Positions 16,177 through 25,662 of a DNA stretch of 61,928 nucleotides are shown one piece after another. The notes under the pieces were generated by a model that did no database searches, was not told the DNA's origin, and saw nothing but the letters and a program-made list of their open reading frames with translations. Source of the stretch: an uncultured Lactobacillus sp. (GTDB lineage Bacteria; Bacillota; Bacilli; Lactobacillales; Lactobacillaceae); assembly GCA_905204935.1 (NCBI GenBank), contig CAJLBJ010000009.1, positions 1-61,928 on the forward strand, written 5' to 3'. Within the stretch, counting starts at the first letter, position 1. Every line of letters begins with the position of its first letter. A program made the translations under genes and the position numbers.

Positions 16177-17529
16177 ATGGCTCATATTTCTTTTGATAGT
16201 TCTAATTTGACTAAATTCGTTCATGATAACGAATTAGCTGAAATGCAAGCAATGGTAAATGCTGCAGATACCCAATTACGCGAAGGAACAGGTGCTGGTA
16301 ATGATTTTCGCGGATTCTTAAACTTACCAGTAGATTACGACAAGGCTGAATTTGAAAGAATCAAAGCAGCAGCTAAAAAGATTCAAGCAGAATCAGAAGT
16401 CTTAGTTGTGATCGGGATCGGTGGTTCTTATTTAGGTGCCCGTGCAGCTATCGAATTTATGCATCATTCATTTTATAACTTATTACCAGCAGATAAGCGT
16501 AATAACGCTCCTCAAATCTTCTTTGCTGGTAACTCTATTTCATCATCATATGTTTATGACTTGTTAGACTTGATTGGTGATCGTGATTTTTCTGTGAATG
16601 TAATTTCTAAGTCTGGTACAACAACAGAACCATCAATCGCATTCCGTGTCTTCAAAGAAAAATTGATTGAAAAATACGGTATTGAAGGTGCTAAATCACG
16701 TATTTACGCAACAACCGACCGTGCTCGTGGTGCGCTTAAGACCGAAGCAGATGCCCAAGGTTATGAAACATTTGTGATCCCTGATGATGTTGGTGGACGC
16801 TTCTCAGTTTTAACACCAGTTGGTTTATTACCAATCGCTGCTTCTGGCGCAGACATCGATGCTTTGATGCAAGGTGCTGCTGATGCCCGTGCAGAATATA
16901 AGGATGCAGATTTAGCTAAAAACGAAGCTTATCAATATGCTGCTTTACGTAACATCTTATATCGTAAAGGCTATACAACTGAAATTCTTGAAAACTATGA
17001 ACCATCATTACAATATTTCTCTGAATGGTGGAAACAATTGATGGGTGAATCAGAAGGTAAAGATCAAAAAGGCATCTATCCATCTTCTGCAAACTTCTCA
17101 ACTGATTTGCATTCTTTGGGTCAATATATCCAAGAAGGTCGTCGCAACTTGATGGAAACTGTTATCAAGGTTAATAAACCAAACCATGATGTAGCTATTC
17201 CACAAGATGAAGAAAACTTAGATGGTTTAGGCTATCTTGAAGGTAAGACAATGGACTTTGTAAATACCAAAGCTTTCCAAGGTGTTGTTTTAGCTCATAC
17301 AGACGGTGATGTGCCTAACATGATCGTTAATATTCCAGATCAAAGTGCCTATACTTTAGGTTACTTGATTTACTTCTTTGAAATTGCGGTTTCTATTTCT
17401 GGCTACTTGAATGGTATCAATCCATTTAATCAACCAGGTGTTGAAGCATACAAGAACAACATGTTTGCTTTATTAGGTCGTCCTGGTTATGAAGAATTAG
17501 GCGAACAATTAGCGCAACGTTTGAAGTAA
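16177..17529 (+). CDS. pgi: Glucose-6-phosphate isomerase
   Basis: This 450-residue enzyme interconverts glucose-6-phosphate and fructose-6-phosphate in glycolysis. Signatures include [16 protein letters not shown], the phosphate-binding [31 protein letters not shown] and the C-terminal [12 protein letters not shown] with the catalytic His region. Codon use is strongly biased to preferred codons, as for a highly expressed gene. ATG follows AGAGGAGAGAAGAAC. Single gene, followed by a terminator. Confidence 0.97.
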   Translation: MAHISFDSSNLTKFVHDNELAEMQAMVNAADTQLREGTGAGNDFRGFLNLPVDYDKAEFERIKAAAKKIQAESEVLVVIGIGGSYLGARAAIEFMHHSFYNLLPADKRNNAPQIFFAGNSISSSYVYDLLDLIGDRDFSVNVISKSGTTTEPSIAFRVFKEKLIEKYGIEGAKSRIYATTDRARGALKTEADAQGYETFVIPDDVGGRFSVLTPVGLLPIAASGADIDALMQGAADARAEYKDADLAKNEAYQYAALRNILYRKGYTTEILENYEPSLQYFSEWWKQLMGESEGKDQKGIYPSSANFSTDLHSLGQYIQEGRRNLMETVIKVNKPNHDVAIPQDEENLDGLGYLEGKTMDFVNTKAFQGVVLAHTDGDVPNMIVNIPDQSAYTLGYLIYFFEIAVSISGYLNGINPFNQPGVEAYKNNMFALLGRPGYEELGEQLAQRLK

Positions 17530-17595
17530 AATAAGAAATAACGGCTCTTTGAATGGAGTCATTGCTAAAGATTAAAGTTATAAATTTTAATTTTT

Positions 17596-17636
17596 AAGCT
17601 CTCTTTACTGTTTTTTCCAGTGAGGAGGGCTTTTTT
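17596..17636 (+). terminator. Terminator of pgi
   Basis: AAGCTCTCTTTACTG pairs, with G-U and single mismatches, with CAGTGAGGAGGGCTT, then six T residues. Confidence 0.75.
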
Positions 17637-17802
17637 ATATGTGTTACAATTCAAAAAACATTGGAATTTTTTGATAACCTTTAAAGCAAAGAACTTACAA
17701 AACGGATTGAGGTAGCAAAGCCTGATGTCTTTTATTTTGGTAGACATCTTTCTTAAAAGAGCTGATTTCAATATTTTTATATGTTTGTTTTGCTTTTTTA
17801 CA

Positions 17803-17839
17803 AAAAAATTAGGACTGATTGGAATTTTGTCAGTCCTAA
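17803..17839 (-). terminator. Terminator of the nuclease operon
   Basis: TTAGGACTGA / TCAGTCCTAA stem (17809-17818 and 17830-17839), with seven U residues on the minus-strand RNA. Confidence 0.85.
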
Positions 17840-17881
17840 AAATTATAGAGCCTTTGTTAACTAGTTAAGTTATAGCAACTT

Positions 17882-18835
17882 TTAACCAACTTGACTGGTA
17901 CCATCGTTATAATTTAAGGTTACACCGGGCTGAACGTTAAAGATATAAACATTAAATTCAACAGCGGAACTGTTGACCGATTGTGCCCTTAATTGCACGC
18001 CACGTGCTAAAAGTTCGCTACCTGCAAATATTGGACGCACACTATAGCGTACATAGTTGTTAGGGTTTTGCTTGAGGTATTGGGCGATGTGATTTTCATA
18101 ATCAACCATCCCAGGATCGTTTAATTGCCGAGTTCCTGTCATTAAATTTTTGATGTTATTATTTTGTCCAGTCAACTGAAAACCAATTAAGTGACTACGG
18201 TTATATAACCAGCCAGAAGAAATTTTTTTATTATGCCAGCCCGTCGGATTGATATATAAACGTTCGCGCGGTTGTGTAGGCATAAGATTTTTGTTTAATA
18301 ATGCATCAGCAGTAGTTACGCGGTTAAGTGTATCTAAATCACCATAGTGTTGCCAAGCTCCTTTAGAAGTATCTAAATCAGCAGCACTAAAACCTGGTTC
18401 ATTGTTGTTGATAGCGATTACTTCTTGTCCACTATAAGCAAGTGTGCTTAAATCAGGTGTCGGATTGTTAAGCATAGTCAAGCTGGTAGATGCGTTTGCT
18501 TGGTTGGTTTGTGTATTAGTTAAGCTTTCTAAGGTGGCTTGATTAGTTGCGAGCTCATGTTGTTCTTGCTTTATTTCTTCTTCAAGTTGCTCGTTTTTAT
18601 CCTCTAGTCGTTGTGCTTGCTTTTTAGGCTGATCGTTGACGATTGTTTTGACGACTTCTTTAGGCTGAGGTGAAGGCGGTAGAGGATCGCTAGAAATTCC
18701 TAAGCCATAGCCACTAGTCAATAAAGCAACGACTAAGAAAAATTTTAGAGAGCGTTTATTTTTTTTAGGCTTTTGGTAAAAATAAGCGGCACTACCAATG
18801 CCACATAAAACTAAGAGGGTTGCTAATGTTGTCAT
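17882..18835 (-). CDS. Membrane-anchored DNA/RNA non-specific endonuclease (DNA-entry nuclease type)
   Basis: Residues 1-50 carry two membrane segments, 70-108 a coiled coil, and 135-317 a beta-beta-alpha-metal (His-Me finger) nuclease. The active site is YNRSHLIGFQLTG, with His 215 as general base and the Asn of NNNIKNLMTGTRQLN expected to bind the metal, as in EndA/NucA-type nucleases. It probably degrades extracellular or incoming DNA at the cell surface. The N-terminal module (membrane pair, PQPKEVVKTIV, coil) resembles that of the upstream gene, 12 bases away. The canonical DRGH is NRSH here, common in this subfamily. Confidence 0.88.
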   Translation of the reverse strand: MTTLATLLVLCGIGSAAYFYQKPKKNKRSLKFFLVVALLTSGYGLGISSDPLPPSPQPKEVVKTIVNDQPKKQAQRLEDKNEQLEEEIKQEQHELATNQATLESLTNTQTNQANASTSLTMLNNPTPDLSTLAYSGQEVIAINNNEPGFSAADLDTSKGAWQHYGDLDTLNRVTTADALLNKNLMPTQPRERLYINPTGWHNKKISSGWLYNRSHLIGFQLTGQNNNIKNLMTGTRQLNDPGMVDYENHIAQYLKQNPNNYVRYSVRPIFAGSELLARGVQLRAQSVNSSAVEFNVYIFNVQPGVTLNYNDGTSQVG

Positions 18836-18847
18836 CTGTTTTCTCCT

Positions 18848-19477
18848 TTAACGTTTTGCTTTGCGATAACCAGCGGCTTGAGCTTCTTGCTCAGTATTAA
18901 AATAAACGGCATTAGCAGCATTCATCTTATAGCCGGCTTGGTCGGGGGTATGATAAATCTTGGAATTGATGTTACCAACGATTTTAGGTTGTTGATCTGT
19001 TTGAATTTCTGCAGTATTTTGAGCCTGCGAACTGCTTGTTTGCGTTTGTTGTTCTTGCTTTTTAGCTTGAGCTGCTTGATTTTGCATGCTAGCTGCTAGT
19101 GAAGCAGCAAGACTGCTACTTTGTGCTAGTGAACTTTCCTTAGCTTTTAGCTCATCTATTTGTTGATTGATTTGCTTGTTTTGTTTTTCAAGGTCATCTT
19201 GTTGCTGACTTAATAGCTCATATTTGTCTTTGGCTTGGGCGAGTTGCTTTTGTCCAACTGTTTTTTTGATGATTTTGACTGTAGTTTTAGGTTGAGGTGC
19301 CGGCCAAGCATTAGGATAAATAAGCATCAATCCTAAAATTCCTAAAAATAAAAAGAAGTTGTATTTTTGCCAACGCTTTTTTTGTAAGAAATCTTTGCGT
19401 TTGATAAACCAATTAATTAATGCACCAATTTGAAAAAATAATAAGATCAGGATTAAGCCTATTCGAATATCATTCAT
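18848..19477 (-). CDS. Membrane coiled-coil protein with a small C-terminal 'sunset'-like domain
   Basis: Starting at ATG 19477 (AAGGAG eight bases upstream), this 209-residue protein has two membrane segments, the motif PAPQPKTTVKIIKKTV, a coiled coil (about 77-115), a Ser/Ala/Gln-rich linker, and a C-terminal segment IVGNINSKIYHTPDQAGY with VYFNTEQEAQAAGYR. That ending resembles the small domain often found attached to DNA-entry nucleases and extracellular nucleases. Its N-terminal half parallels the downstream nuclease, suggesting a partner or paralogue. No catalytic residues are visible. Cotranscribed with the nuclease. Confidence 0.75.
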   Translation of the reverse strand: MNDIRIGLILILLFFQIGALINWFIKRKDFLQKKRWQKYNFFLFLGILGLMLIYPNAWPAPQPKTTVKIIKKTVGQKQLAQAKDKYELLSQQQDDLEKQNKQINQQIDELKAKESSLAQSSSLAASLAASMQNQAAQAKKQEQQTQTSSSQAQNTAEIQTDQQPKIVGNINSKIYHTPDQAGYKMNAANAVYFNTEQEAQAAGYRKAKR

Positions 19478-19619
19478 AAAAAAACTCCTTAGATATTTAT
19501 AACTTAATTTTAACAGAAATTCCTTTATTTTTTTAGAAGGATACTTCATAATCGTTGCATTTTTTTAAAATCTTAGAGATAATTAAAGTGAGAAAAATTT
19601 TTTCTAGGGGGAAATTCAC

Positions 19620-22220
19620 ATGCATGGTCTGTTACACGGCATAAAAAAATTCATCAAGCAAAAAGCAACTATCCTAAAATTGTTATTTGTTTTTTCAGTG
19701 ATGATTTTTGTAATTTATGAAGTGGGCCGTATTTTTAAGCAAGTCGATTGGCAAATTGTTGGGGATAATCTGAGTGAACAATCGTTTGGCGTTATCTTTT
19801 TATTATTAGTACTAGGAATGTTAGCGGTCTGTCCAATGTTACTTTACGATTTTGTAATTGTTAAATTTTTACCGGGAAAATATTCGCTAGGTTATATTTT
19901 GCGCAGTGGCTGGATTGTTAATACTTTTACTAATTTAGCCGGATTTGGCGGTATTTTAGGAGCGACTTTGCGAGCAAATTTCTATAATAAAGATGCTAGC
20001 AAAAAACAAGTATTGTATGCTTTATCAAAGATTGCGTTATTTTTATTGTCGGGTCTGTCATTATTTTGTTGGCTGTGTTTAGCTTTAATGCTAACAACCA
20101 ACATAGATACAACATACCAAAATTATTATGTTTGGCTTTTAGGTGGAGGAATATATTTTCCTATTTTATTTTTAGTAACTAAGTTTAAAGGTAATGAATT
20201 TTTCAAAGATTTAACGATTAAACGTGAATTGACGTTAATTTTAGCATCCGTGTTGGAGTGGGGATTTGCCGGCGGTTTTTTCCTATTAATAGGAGCTTTT
20301 TTAGGTTTTAAGATTAACTTGTTAGCAGTCTTTCCGTTATATATAATTGCTTCAGTTTTAGGAATTATTTCGATGGTTCCTGGCGGCCTAGGTTCATTTG
20401 ATGTTTTAATGTTACTAGAGTTGACAAGTCTAGGTGTTTCAAATGAACAAGCTGTTGTTTGGCTATTATTTTTCCGGTTGTTTTATTATATTGTGCCATT
20501 TATTATTGGTGGAATCTTTTTTGTACATTCTGCAGGACATGGGATTAATCAGAAGTTTGATGGAATTCCTAAATCTATCTTGCAAAAATGCTCGCATATT
20601 TTAGTGACGGCTTTTATGTATTTTTCAGGAATCTTTATGTTGCTTGAAGCGGCGGTTCCTAATTTTACCTATAATAACCAGATTTTGTTGAAGATAATGC
20701 CATATACTTTCTTTTTCTTAGATCACATTACTACAATTATCTTTGCCTTTTTATTGATTGGGATGGCTCGTGGAATTGAATCAAAATTAAAGAAAGCATA
20801 TATTCCAACGCTTGTGGTTTTGGCAATTGGAATTATTAATACGCTATGGAAGGCATATACATTGAGCTTGGCAGTCTTTTTAGCGCTTGTTATGTTAATG
20901 GTGTATTTTTCACGCCATGAAATGTATCGCGAAAGATTACAGTATTCATTTGGTAAATTGGTTGTCGATGCGGCAATTTTTGTTGGAACTTTCGTTTTAT
21001 ATGCGATAGTTGGAATTATTAACTTTCCTGCCAAACATATTCCAAATCATTTTAAAAAAATTCCGGATTTCTTACTTTTTCCTGGACAAAAATTATGGTT
21101 TTATGGGTTATTAGGGCTTTTATTAGCTGCCGTAATTTTATTGTTGGTCTTGAAATACTTTACGCAAGGGGTTGATCCGTTCAAACGGCAAACTTTTGAT
21201 GCTAAAAGAATCAAGGCGGTTATTGAACAATATGGCGGTAGTGAAGTCAGTCATTTAGCGTTTTTGCGAGATAAGAATACTTATTTTTATCGTGTTGATG
21301 AAGAAGATAAACTCTTTTTCATGTATAAAAAGATGGCAGATAAATTAATTATCATGGGTGGTCCAATTGGAGATCAACAATATTTAAGACCTGCTTTGGA
21401 GCAATTTATGCAAGAAGCCGATGTCTATGGTTATCGCCTAGTCTTTTATGAAATCTCTGGGCCATTGACGATGTTATTGCATGAATATGGGTTTGATTTC
21501 ATAAAAACAGGTGAAGAAGGTTATTTAACTTTAGCTGATTTTACTTTAACTGGTAAAAAACGCAGAGCGCAGCGTGCTTTAATGAATAAGTTTGAACGTG
21601 AAGGTTATGTTTTTAGTATAGAAAATCCACCATTTAGTTCTGAATTTATGGAACAATTACGTGAAGTTTCCGACAGTTGGTTGAATGGACAAGTTGAAAA
21701 AGGTTTTTCATTAGGCTTTTTTGATGAGTTTTACCTTAATCAAGCACCAATTGCAATCATTAAAGATGAGCAAGAAAAAATCGTGGCTTTCGCATCGTTA
21801 ATGCCAATGAAAGATAATATTTTATCAATTGACTTGATGCGTGAAAGCAAGGATGCACCGTCTGGAATAATGGATAAAATTTTCATTAGTTTGTTTGAAT
21901 ACGGACGTGAGCAAGGTTATGAGTATTTTGATATGGGCATGGCGCCTTTAGCTAATGTTGGTGATTCAGAATTTAGTTTTATCGAAGAAAGAATGGCTCA
22001 TTTTATTTATGAATATGGCTATAATTTGTATGGTTTCCAAGGGCTAAAAGCTTATAAAAACAAATACGTAACTGAGTGGCAACCACGTTATACGGCTTAT
22101 CGTAAGCCAAGTTCTGTAGCGATTACAATGTTACAATTAGTGATTGTTGTCAATCAAAAACGCCATGACCATAATCGTTATGATCCTAACTTGTTGGTTC
22201 CGGATTTCTTACAAAAATAA
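19620..22220 (+). CDS. mprF: Phosphatidylglycerol lysyltransferase/flippase MprF
   Basis: The 866-residue protein has the full MprF layout: an N-terminal flippase with about 14 membrane segments (through residue about 520) and a C-terminal GNAT-like DUF2156 synthase domain (about 530-855; DPFKRQTFD, FMYKKMADKLIIMGGPIGD, DMGMAPLANVG, LKAYKNKYVTEWQPRY). It transfers an amino acid, classically lysine from Lys-tRNA, to phosphatidylglycerol and flips it outward. This lowers surface charge and protects against cationic peptides. ATG follows TAGGGGGAAATTCAC. Single gene. Confidence 0.95.
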   Translation: MHGLLHGIKKFIKQKATILKLLFVFSVMIFVIYEVGRIFKQVDWQIVGDNLSEQSFGVIFLLLVLGMLAVCPMLLYDFVIVKFLPGKYSLGYILRSGWIVNTFTNLAGFGGILGATLRANFYNKDASKKQVLYALSKIALFLLSGLSLFCWLCLALMLTTNIDTTYQNYYVWLLGGGIYFPILFLVTKFKGNEFFKDLTIKRELTLILASVLEWGFAGGFFLLIGAFLGFKINLLAVFPLYIIASVLGIISMVPGGLGSFDVLMLLELTSLGVSNEQAVVWLLFFRLFYYIVPFIIGGIFFVHSAGHGINQKFDGIPKSILQKCSHILVTAFMYFSGIFMLLEAAVPNFTYNNQILLKIMPYTFFFLDHITTIIFAFLLIGMARGIESKLKKAYIPTLVVLAIGIINTLWKAYTLSLAVFLALVMLMVYFSRHEMYRERLQYSFGKLVVDAAIFVGTFVLYAIVGIINFPAKHIPNHFKKIPDFLLFPGQKLWFYGLLGLLLAAVILLLVLKYFTQGVDPFKRQTFDAKRIKAVIEQYGGSEVSHLAFLRDKNTYFYRVDEEDKLFFMYKKMADKLIIMGGPIGDQQYLRPALEQFMQEADVYGYRLVFYEISGPLTMLLHEYGFDFIKTGEEGYLTLADFTLTGKKRRAQRALMNKFEREGYVFSIENPPFSSEFMEQLREVSDSWLNGQVEKGFSLGFFDEFYLNQAPIAIIKDEQEKIVAFASLMPMKDNILSIDLMRESKDAPSGIMDKIFISLFEYGREQGYEYFDMGMAPLANVGDSEFSFIEERMAHFIYEYGYNLYGFQGLKAYKNKYVTEWQPRYTAYRKPSSVAITMLQLVIVVNQKRHDHNRYDPNLLVPDFLQK

Positions 22221-22255
22221 AGTTTACAAAGTGTAAAAATATTTTAATACTATGT

Positions 22256-22285
22256 ATAGTCGTTCAGAAATGGACGACTATTTTA
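22256..22285 (+). terminator. Terminator of mprF
   Basis: ATAGTCGTTCA / TGGACGACTAT hairpin with a 4-base loop, followed by a short TTTTATT tract. Confidence 0.6.
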
Positions 22286-22383
22286 TTGCAGTACTAAATT
22301 TAGTAAAGAAAATATCTTTTGTATTTAGCGGTTGTACTTTTTTAATTGACAAAGTTCAATGATTGCAGTAAGGTTAATATATA

Positions 22384-22399
22384 GTTTACAGTTGTAAAC
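22384..22399 (+). promoter_or_regulatory. cop box (CopY-type operator)
   Basis: GTTTACAGTTGTAAAC contains the TACAnnTGTA core of copper-responsive CopY operators in an otherwise perfect 16-base inverted repeat. It lies just ahead of the copA ribosome site and probably overlaps the transcription start. A looser TTTACA-AAG-TGTAAA repeat occurs at 22223-22237. Confidence 0.8.
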
Positions 22400-22413
22400 G
22401 AAAGGAGATAGAC

Positions 22414-24639
22414 ATGCAGACAGATATCTTTTTAATCTCAGGTATGGTTTGTGCAGCCTGTGGGCAAACAGTTGAAAAGGTTGTTCAAAAATTAATTGGA
22501 GTACAAAAAGCACAAGTAAACTTAGCGAATAATCAATTATTAGTTGTGTATGATACAGATAAGTTGACGACTGAGGCTATTATTTTGGCAGTTGTTCAAA
22601 GTGGCTATCAAGCAAAACTTTTAAATGAAGAAGATGATAATCATCAATTACAGCAAAAACAACAAGAAGAATTATTAAAAAGTTATCAACAACACTTTAT
22701 AATTAGTGCATTGTTGAGTATACCAGTAGTTTATTTGGCAATGGCAGAAATGTTTGCTTGGTCGCTTCCTTTATGGGTTACTGCTAGTTACAGTCCATTG
22801 ATCTATACAAGTGTACAATTTGTTTTAAGTACACTTGTTTTAATCAGTAATCATGCTTTTTACACGGCAGGGCTAAAAGCCTTGATAAAAAGGCATCCTA
22901 ATATGGATTCATTGATTGCACTGGGAACTGGTGGAGCTTATTTGAGTAGTATTTGGACAACAATTTTAATTTTTAAAGGGCAACATCATTTAACGATGAG
23001 CCTGTATTATGAAGCTACAGTAGTTGTATTGAGTCTAGTTTTATTGGGACGTTTCTTAGAACAAAAAGCAAAGGGAAAAACATCGCAAGCAGTCATGCAA
23101 TTACTAGATTTAGCACCCAAAAAAGCGCGCTTAGTGACGGATGAAGCGGAAGTTTTGGTAGACGTGGCTACTCTTAAAGTCGGAGATGTTATTAGGGTTT
23201 TACCAGGGGAAAAAATTCCGGTTGATGGAATAGTGATTTGTGGTCAAAGTCAAGTTGATGAAGCAATGCTAACCGGTGAAAGTCAACCAGTGCTAAAACA
23301 AGCTCAAAGCAAAGTTTATGCCGCAACACTTAATCAAACTGGGAGTTTTGAATTTAAAGCGACTAAAGTTGGTCAACAAACATTATTAGCAGAGCTGGTT
23401 AGATTAGTTGAACAAGCACAATCAACCAAGGCACCGTTGGCTCGTTTAGCGGATAAAATTGCTTATTTTTTTGTACCAGGTATTATTTTATTGGCATTTT
23501 TAACTGGTTTGGCGTGGTTGGTTATTGGACATCAAAGTTTGACTTTTTGTTTGAAAATAATGCTTGGAATATTGGTGATTGCGTGTCCGTGTGCTTTAGG
23601 CTTGGCAACACCAACAGCAATTATGGTTGGAATTGGACAAGGAGCTAAAAAGGCGATTTTGTTTAAAAACGGTGAAGCTTTAGAAAAGTTGTGTCATGTG
23701 CAAAAAGTCTGCTTAGACAAAACAGGTACGATTACACAAGGTAATTTTAAAGTGGTAGCTAATAAAACTTTAGGTGGTTTTTCTAAAAAACTAGCCTTAC
23801 AACTGGCTGCAAGTGCTGAACAAAATTCAGAACACCCAATTGCACAAGCTTTGATTAAAGAAGCTAAAAAACAATCCTTGCCTTTATTAGCAAGTGATAA
23901 CTTTGAAGCTTTAGTTGGTAAGGGGATTTCTTGTCAAATTGAGCAAAAAGAAATTTTAATCGGTAATCAACGTTTATTGGAAGAATTTTTTGTTGATGTA
24001 AGTGATGCCAAAGAGCTAACAAGCCAAATGCAAAGTCCAATTTATTTAGCACTCAACAAGCAATTAGTTGCAATATTTGAAATTAGCGATGCACTCAAAG
24101 AAGATAGTAAGCAAGCGATATTAAATCTACAAAAGTTAGGCTTAGAAGTTGTTATGTTGACAGGAGATAATCGAAAAGTCGCAGCACAAATTGCTCAACA
24201 AGTAAATATCACAGAAGTTTATAGCGAAGTAACACCTAAAAAAAAGGCGCAAATCATTCAAAAACTGCAACAAAGAGATTCTGTTTTGATGGTTGGCGAT
24301 GGGATCAATGATGCTTTGGCGTTGAGTCAAGCTGACGTTGGGATTGCGATTGGTTCAGGAACTGATATTGCATTGGAATCAGCGCAAATTATCTTACAAC
24401 GTAATTCATTAACTGATGTTGTAAAAGCAGTAAAATTAAGCCAAGCAACTGTCAAAAATATTAAAGAAAATCTTTTCTGGGCATTTATCTATAACTTATT
24501 AGGTATTCCGATTGCAATGGGAGGATTATATTTGTTTGGAGGTCCGTTGTTAAATCCAATGATTGGAGCAGGTGCAATGAGTTTAAGTTCACTTTGTGTG
24601 GTGCTAAATGCTTTACGATTACGTTTCAAAAAGATATAA
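22414..24639 (+). CDS. copA: Copper-exporting P-type ATPase (P1B-1)
   Basis: The N-terminus has one heavy-metal-associated domain with CxxC (MVCAAC, Cys 13 and 16), followed by the P1B core. The CPC membrane motif is [12 protein letters not shown] (Cys 391/393), the phosphorylated Asp is 435 in DKTGTIT, the nucleotide-domain HP is in NSEHPIAQA, and the hinge is MLTGDN / [12 protein letters not shown] with one HMA domain fits Cu(I) export. The gene stands alone with a cop box at its promoter; neither the CopY repressor nor a CopZ chaperone is in the window. AAAGGAGATAGAC ribosome site. Confidence 0.94.
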   Translation: MQTDIFLISGMVCAACGQTVEKVVQKLIGVQKAQVNLANNQLLVVYDTDKLTTEAIILAVVQSGYQAKLLNEEDDNHQLQQKQQEELLKSYQQHFIISALLSIPVVYLAMAEMFAWSLPLWVTASYSPLIYTSVQFVLSTLVLISNHAFYTAGLKALIKRHPNMDSLIALGTGGAYLSSIWTTILIFKGQHHLTMSLYYEATVVVLSLVLLGRFLEQKAKGKTSQAVMQLLDLAPKKARLVTDEAEVLVDVATLKVGDVIRVLPGEKIPVDGIVICGQSQVDEAMLTGESQPVLKQAQSKVYAATLNQTGSFEFKATKVGQQTLLAELVRLVEQAQSTKAPLARLADKIAYFFVPGIILLAFLTGLAWLVIGHQSLTFCLKIMLGILVIACPCALGLATPTAIMVGIGQGAKKAILFKNGEALEKLCHVQKVCLDKTGTITQGNFKVVANKTLGGFSKKLALQLAASAEQNSEHPIAQALIKEAKKQSLPLLASDNFEALVGKGISCQIEQKEILIGNQRLLEEFFVDVSDAKELTSQMQSPIYLALNKQLVAIFEISDALKEDSKQAILNLQKLGLEVVMLTGDNRKVAAQIAQQVNITEVYSEVTPKKKAQIIQKLQQRDSVLMVGDGINDALALSQADVGIAIGSGTDIALESAQIILQRNSLTDVVKAVKLSQATVKNIKENLFWAFIYNLLGIPIAMGGLYLFGGPLLNPMIGAGAMSLSSLCVVLNALRLRFKKI

Positions 24640-24678
24640 AAAAACATTTGCTAGGCAACAGCCTAACAAATGTTTTTT
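24638..24678. terminator. Bidirectional terminator between copA and nrdF
   Basis: AAAAAACATTTG-TAGGC pairs with GCCTA-CAAATGTTTTTT; T-tracts on both sides serve both convergent genes. Confidence 0.88.
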
Positions 24679-24683
24679 TAGTA

Positions 24684-25643
24684 TTAAAACTTAAAGTCGT
24701 AATCATCATCAGACATCGCTTCAACATTGCCTAAAAGATAACCATTTCCGACTTGTGAAAAGAAGTCATGATTAGAAGTCGAAGTTGAAATACCATTCAT
24801 TACAACAGGATCGACATCATCAGCTGTATCTGGGAAAAGTGGATCTAATCCTAGATTCATCAAAGCTTTATTAGCATTGTAGCGTAAAAAGACTAACACT
24901 TTTTGGCTCCAGCCGACTTGATCATATAACAGATGGGTGTATTTTTCTTCGTTTTCGTATAGTTCAAACAAGAAGTCATAAACCCACATTTTGAGTTCTT
25001 CTTGTTGTTCGCTTGTCAATTCGTTAAAACCTAACTGAAATTTATAACCAATATAGGTTCCATGTACAGATTCGTCACGCAAAATTAATTTGATAATTTC
25101 GGCCACATTGGCCATTTTATTGCGTCCTAACCAATATAGTGGTGTGTAAAAACCTGAGTAAAATAAGAAAGTTTCCAAGAAAACAGAGGCAACTTTCTTT
25201 TGTAAAGCAGTCCCATTTTGATAGATATCATTGATTTTTTGTGCCTTAAATTGAAGAGTTTGCTCGTTATCTGTCCAAGCAAAAATTTCATCAATTTCTT
25301 TAGGGGTATTTAACGTTGAAAAAATCGATGAATAACTTTTAGCATGTACCGATTCCATGAATTCGATATTGTTTAAGACAGCTTCTTCTTGTTGTGTACG
25401 CACATCTTTTTTCAAAGAGCTCATACCATCTTGAGATTGAAGCGTATCAAGCAACGTCAATCCCCCAAAAACCTTAGCAATGACGTCTTTATCTGCACTG
25501 CTTAAAGTTCGCCAATCGGCTAGGTCATTTGAGAGGGGAATACGTGTATCTAACCAAAATTGTTCGGTTAATTTTTCCCAGGTAGCCTTATCAAGTTGAT
25601 CTTCTAAAATATTCCAGTTGATTGCTTTATAATTTTCACTCAT
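24684..25643 (-). CDS. nrdF: Ribonucleotide reductase class Ib, beta subunit
   Basis: This 319-residue R2 subunit carries the dinuclear metal site and tyrosyl radical. Recognisable helices are EFMESVHAKSYSSIF-type (E-x2-H ligands, with the radical Tyr region nearby) and LRDESVHGTYIGYKFQLGF (second E-x2-H). The family uses a Mn2 or Fe2 cofactor, and the Mn form is activated by NrdI. The start is ATG 25643 because AAAGGAAACG is correctly placed; the frame extends upstream into nrdE without a ribosome site. Last gene of nrdHIEF. Confidence 0.95.
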   Translation of the reverse strand: MSENYKAINWNILEDQLDKATWEKLTEQFWLDTRIPLSNDLADWRTLSSADKDVIAKVFGGLTLLDTLQSQDGMSSLKKDVRTQQEEAVLNNIEFMESVHAKSYSSIFSTLNTPKEIDEIFAWTDNEQTLQFKAQKINDIYQNGTALQKKVASVFLETFLFYSGFYTPLYWLGRNKMANVAEIIKLILRDESVHGTYIGYKFQLGFNELTSEQQEELKMWVYDFLFELYENEEKYTHLLYDQVGWSQKVLVFLRYNANKALMNLGLDPLFPDTADDVDPVVMNGISTSTSNHDFFSQVGNGYLLGNVEAMSDDDYDFKF

Positions 25644-25662
25644 TACAACGTTTCCTTTCATG

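Larger units (their letters stand above)
17530..17881. other. Intergenic region after pgi without a visible gene
   Basis: 352 bases between pgi and the convergent nuclease gene. It contains the pgi terminator (17596-17636), an AT-rich middle with a GATGTC/GACATC hairpin at about 17731-17753 followed by a short T stretch, and the nuclease-operon terminator. The short reading frames here have no ribosome site or family resemblance, so I call none. Confidence 0.5.

Noticed and set aside
17565..17771. 68-codon minus-strand frame after pgi
   Set aside because: It includes the pgi terminator and has no ribosome site; no recognisable protein.
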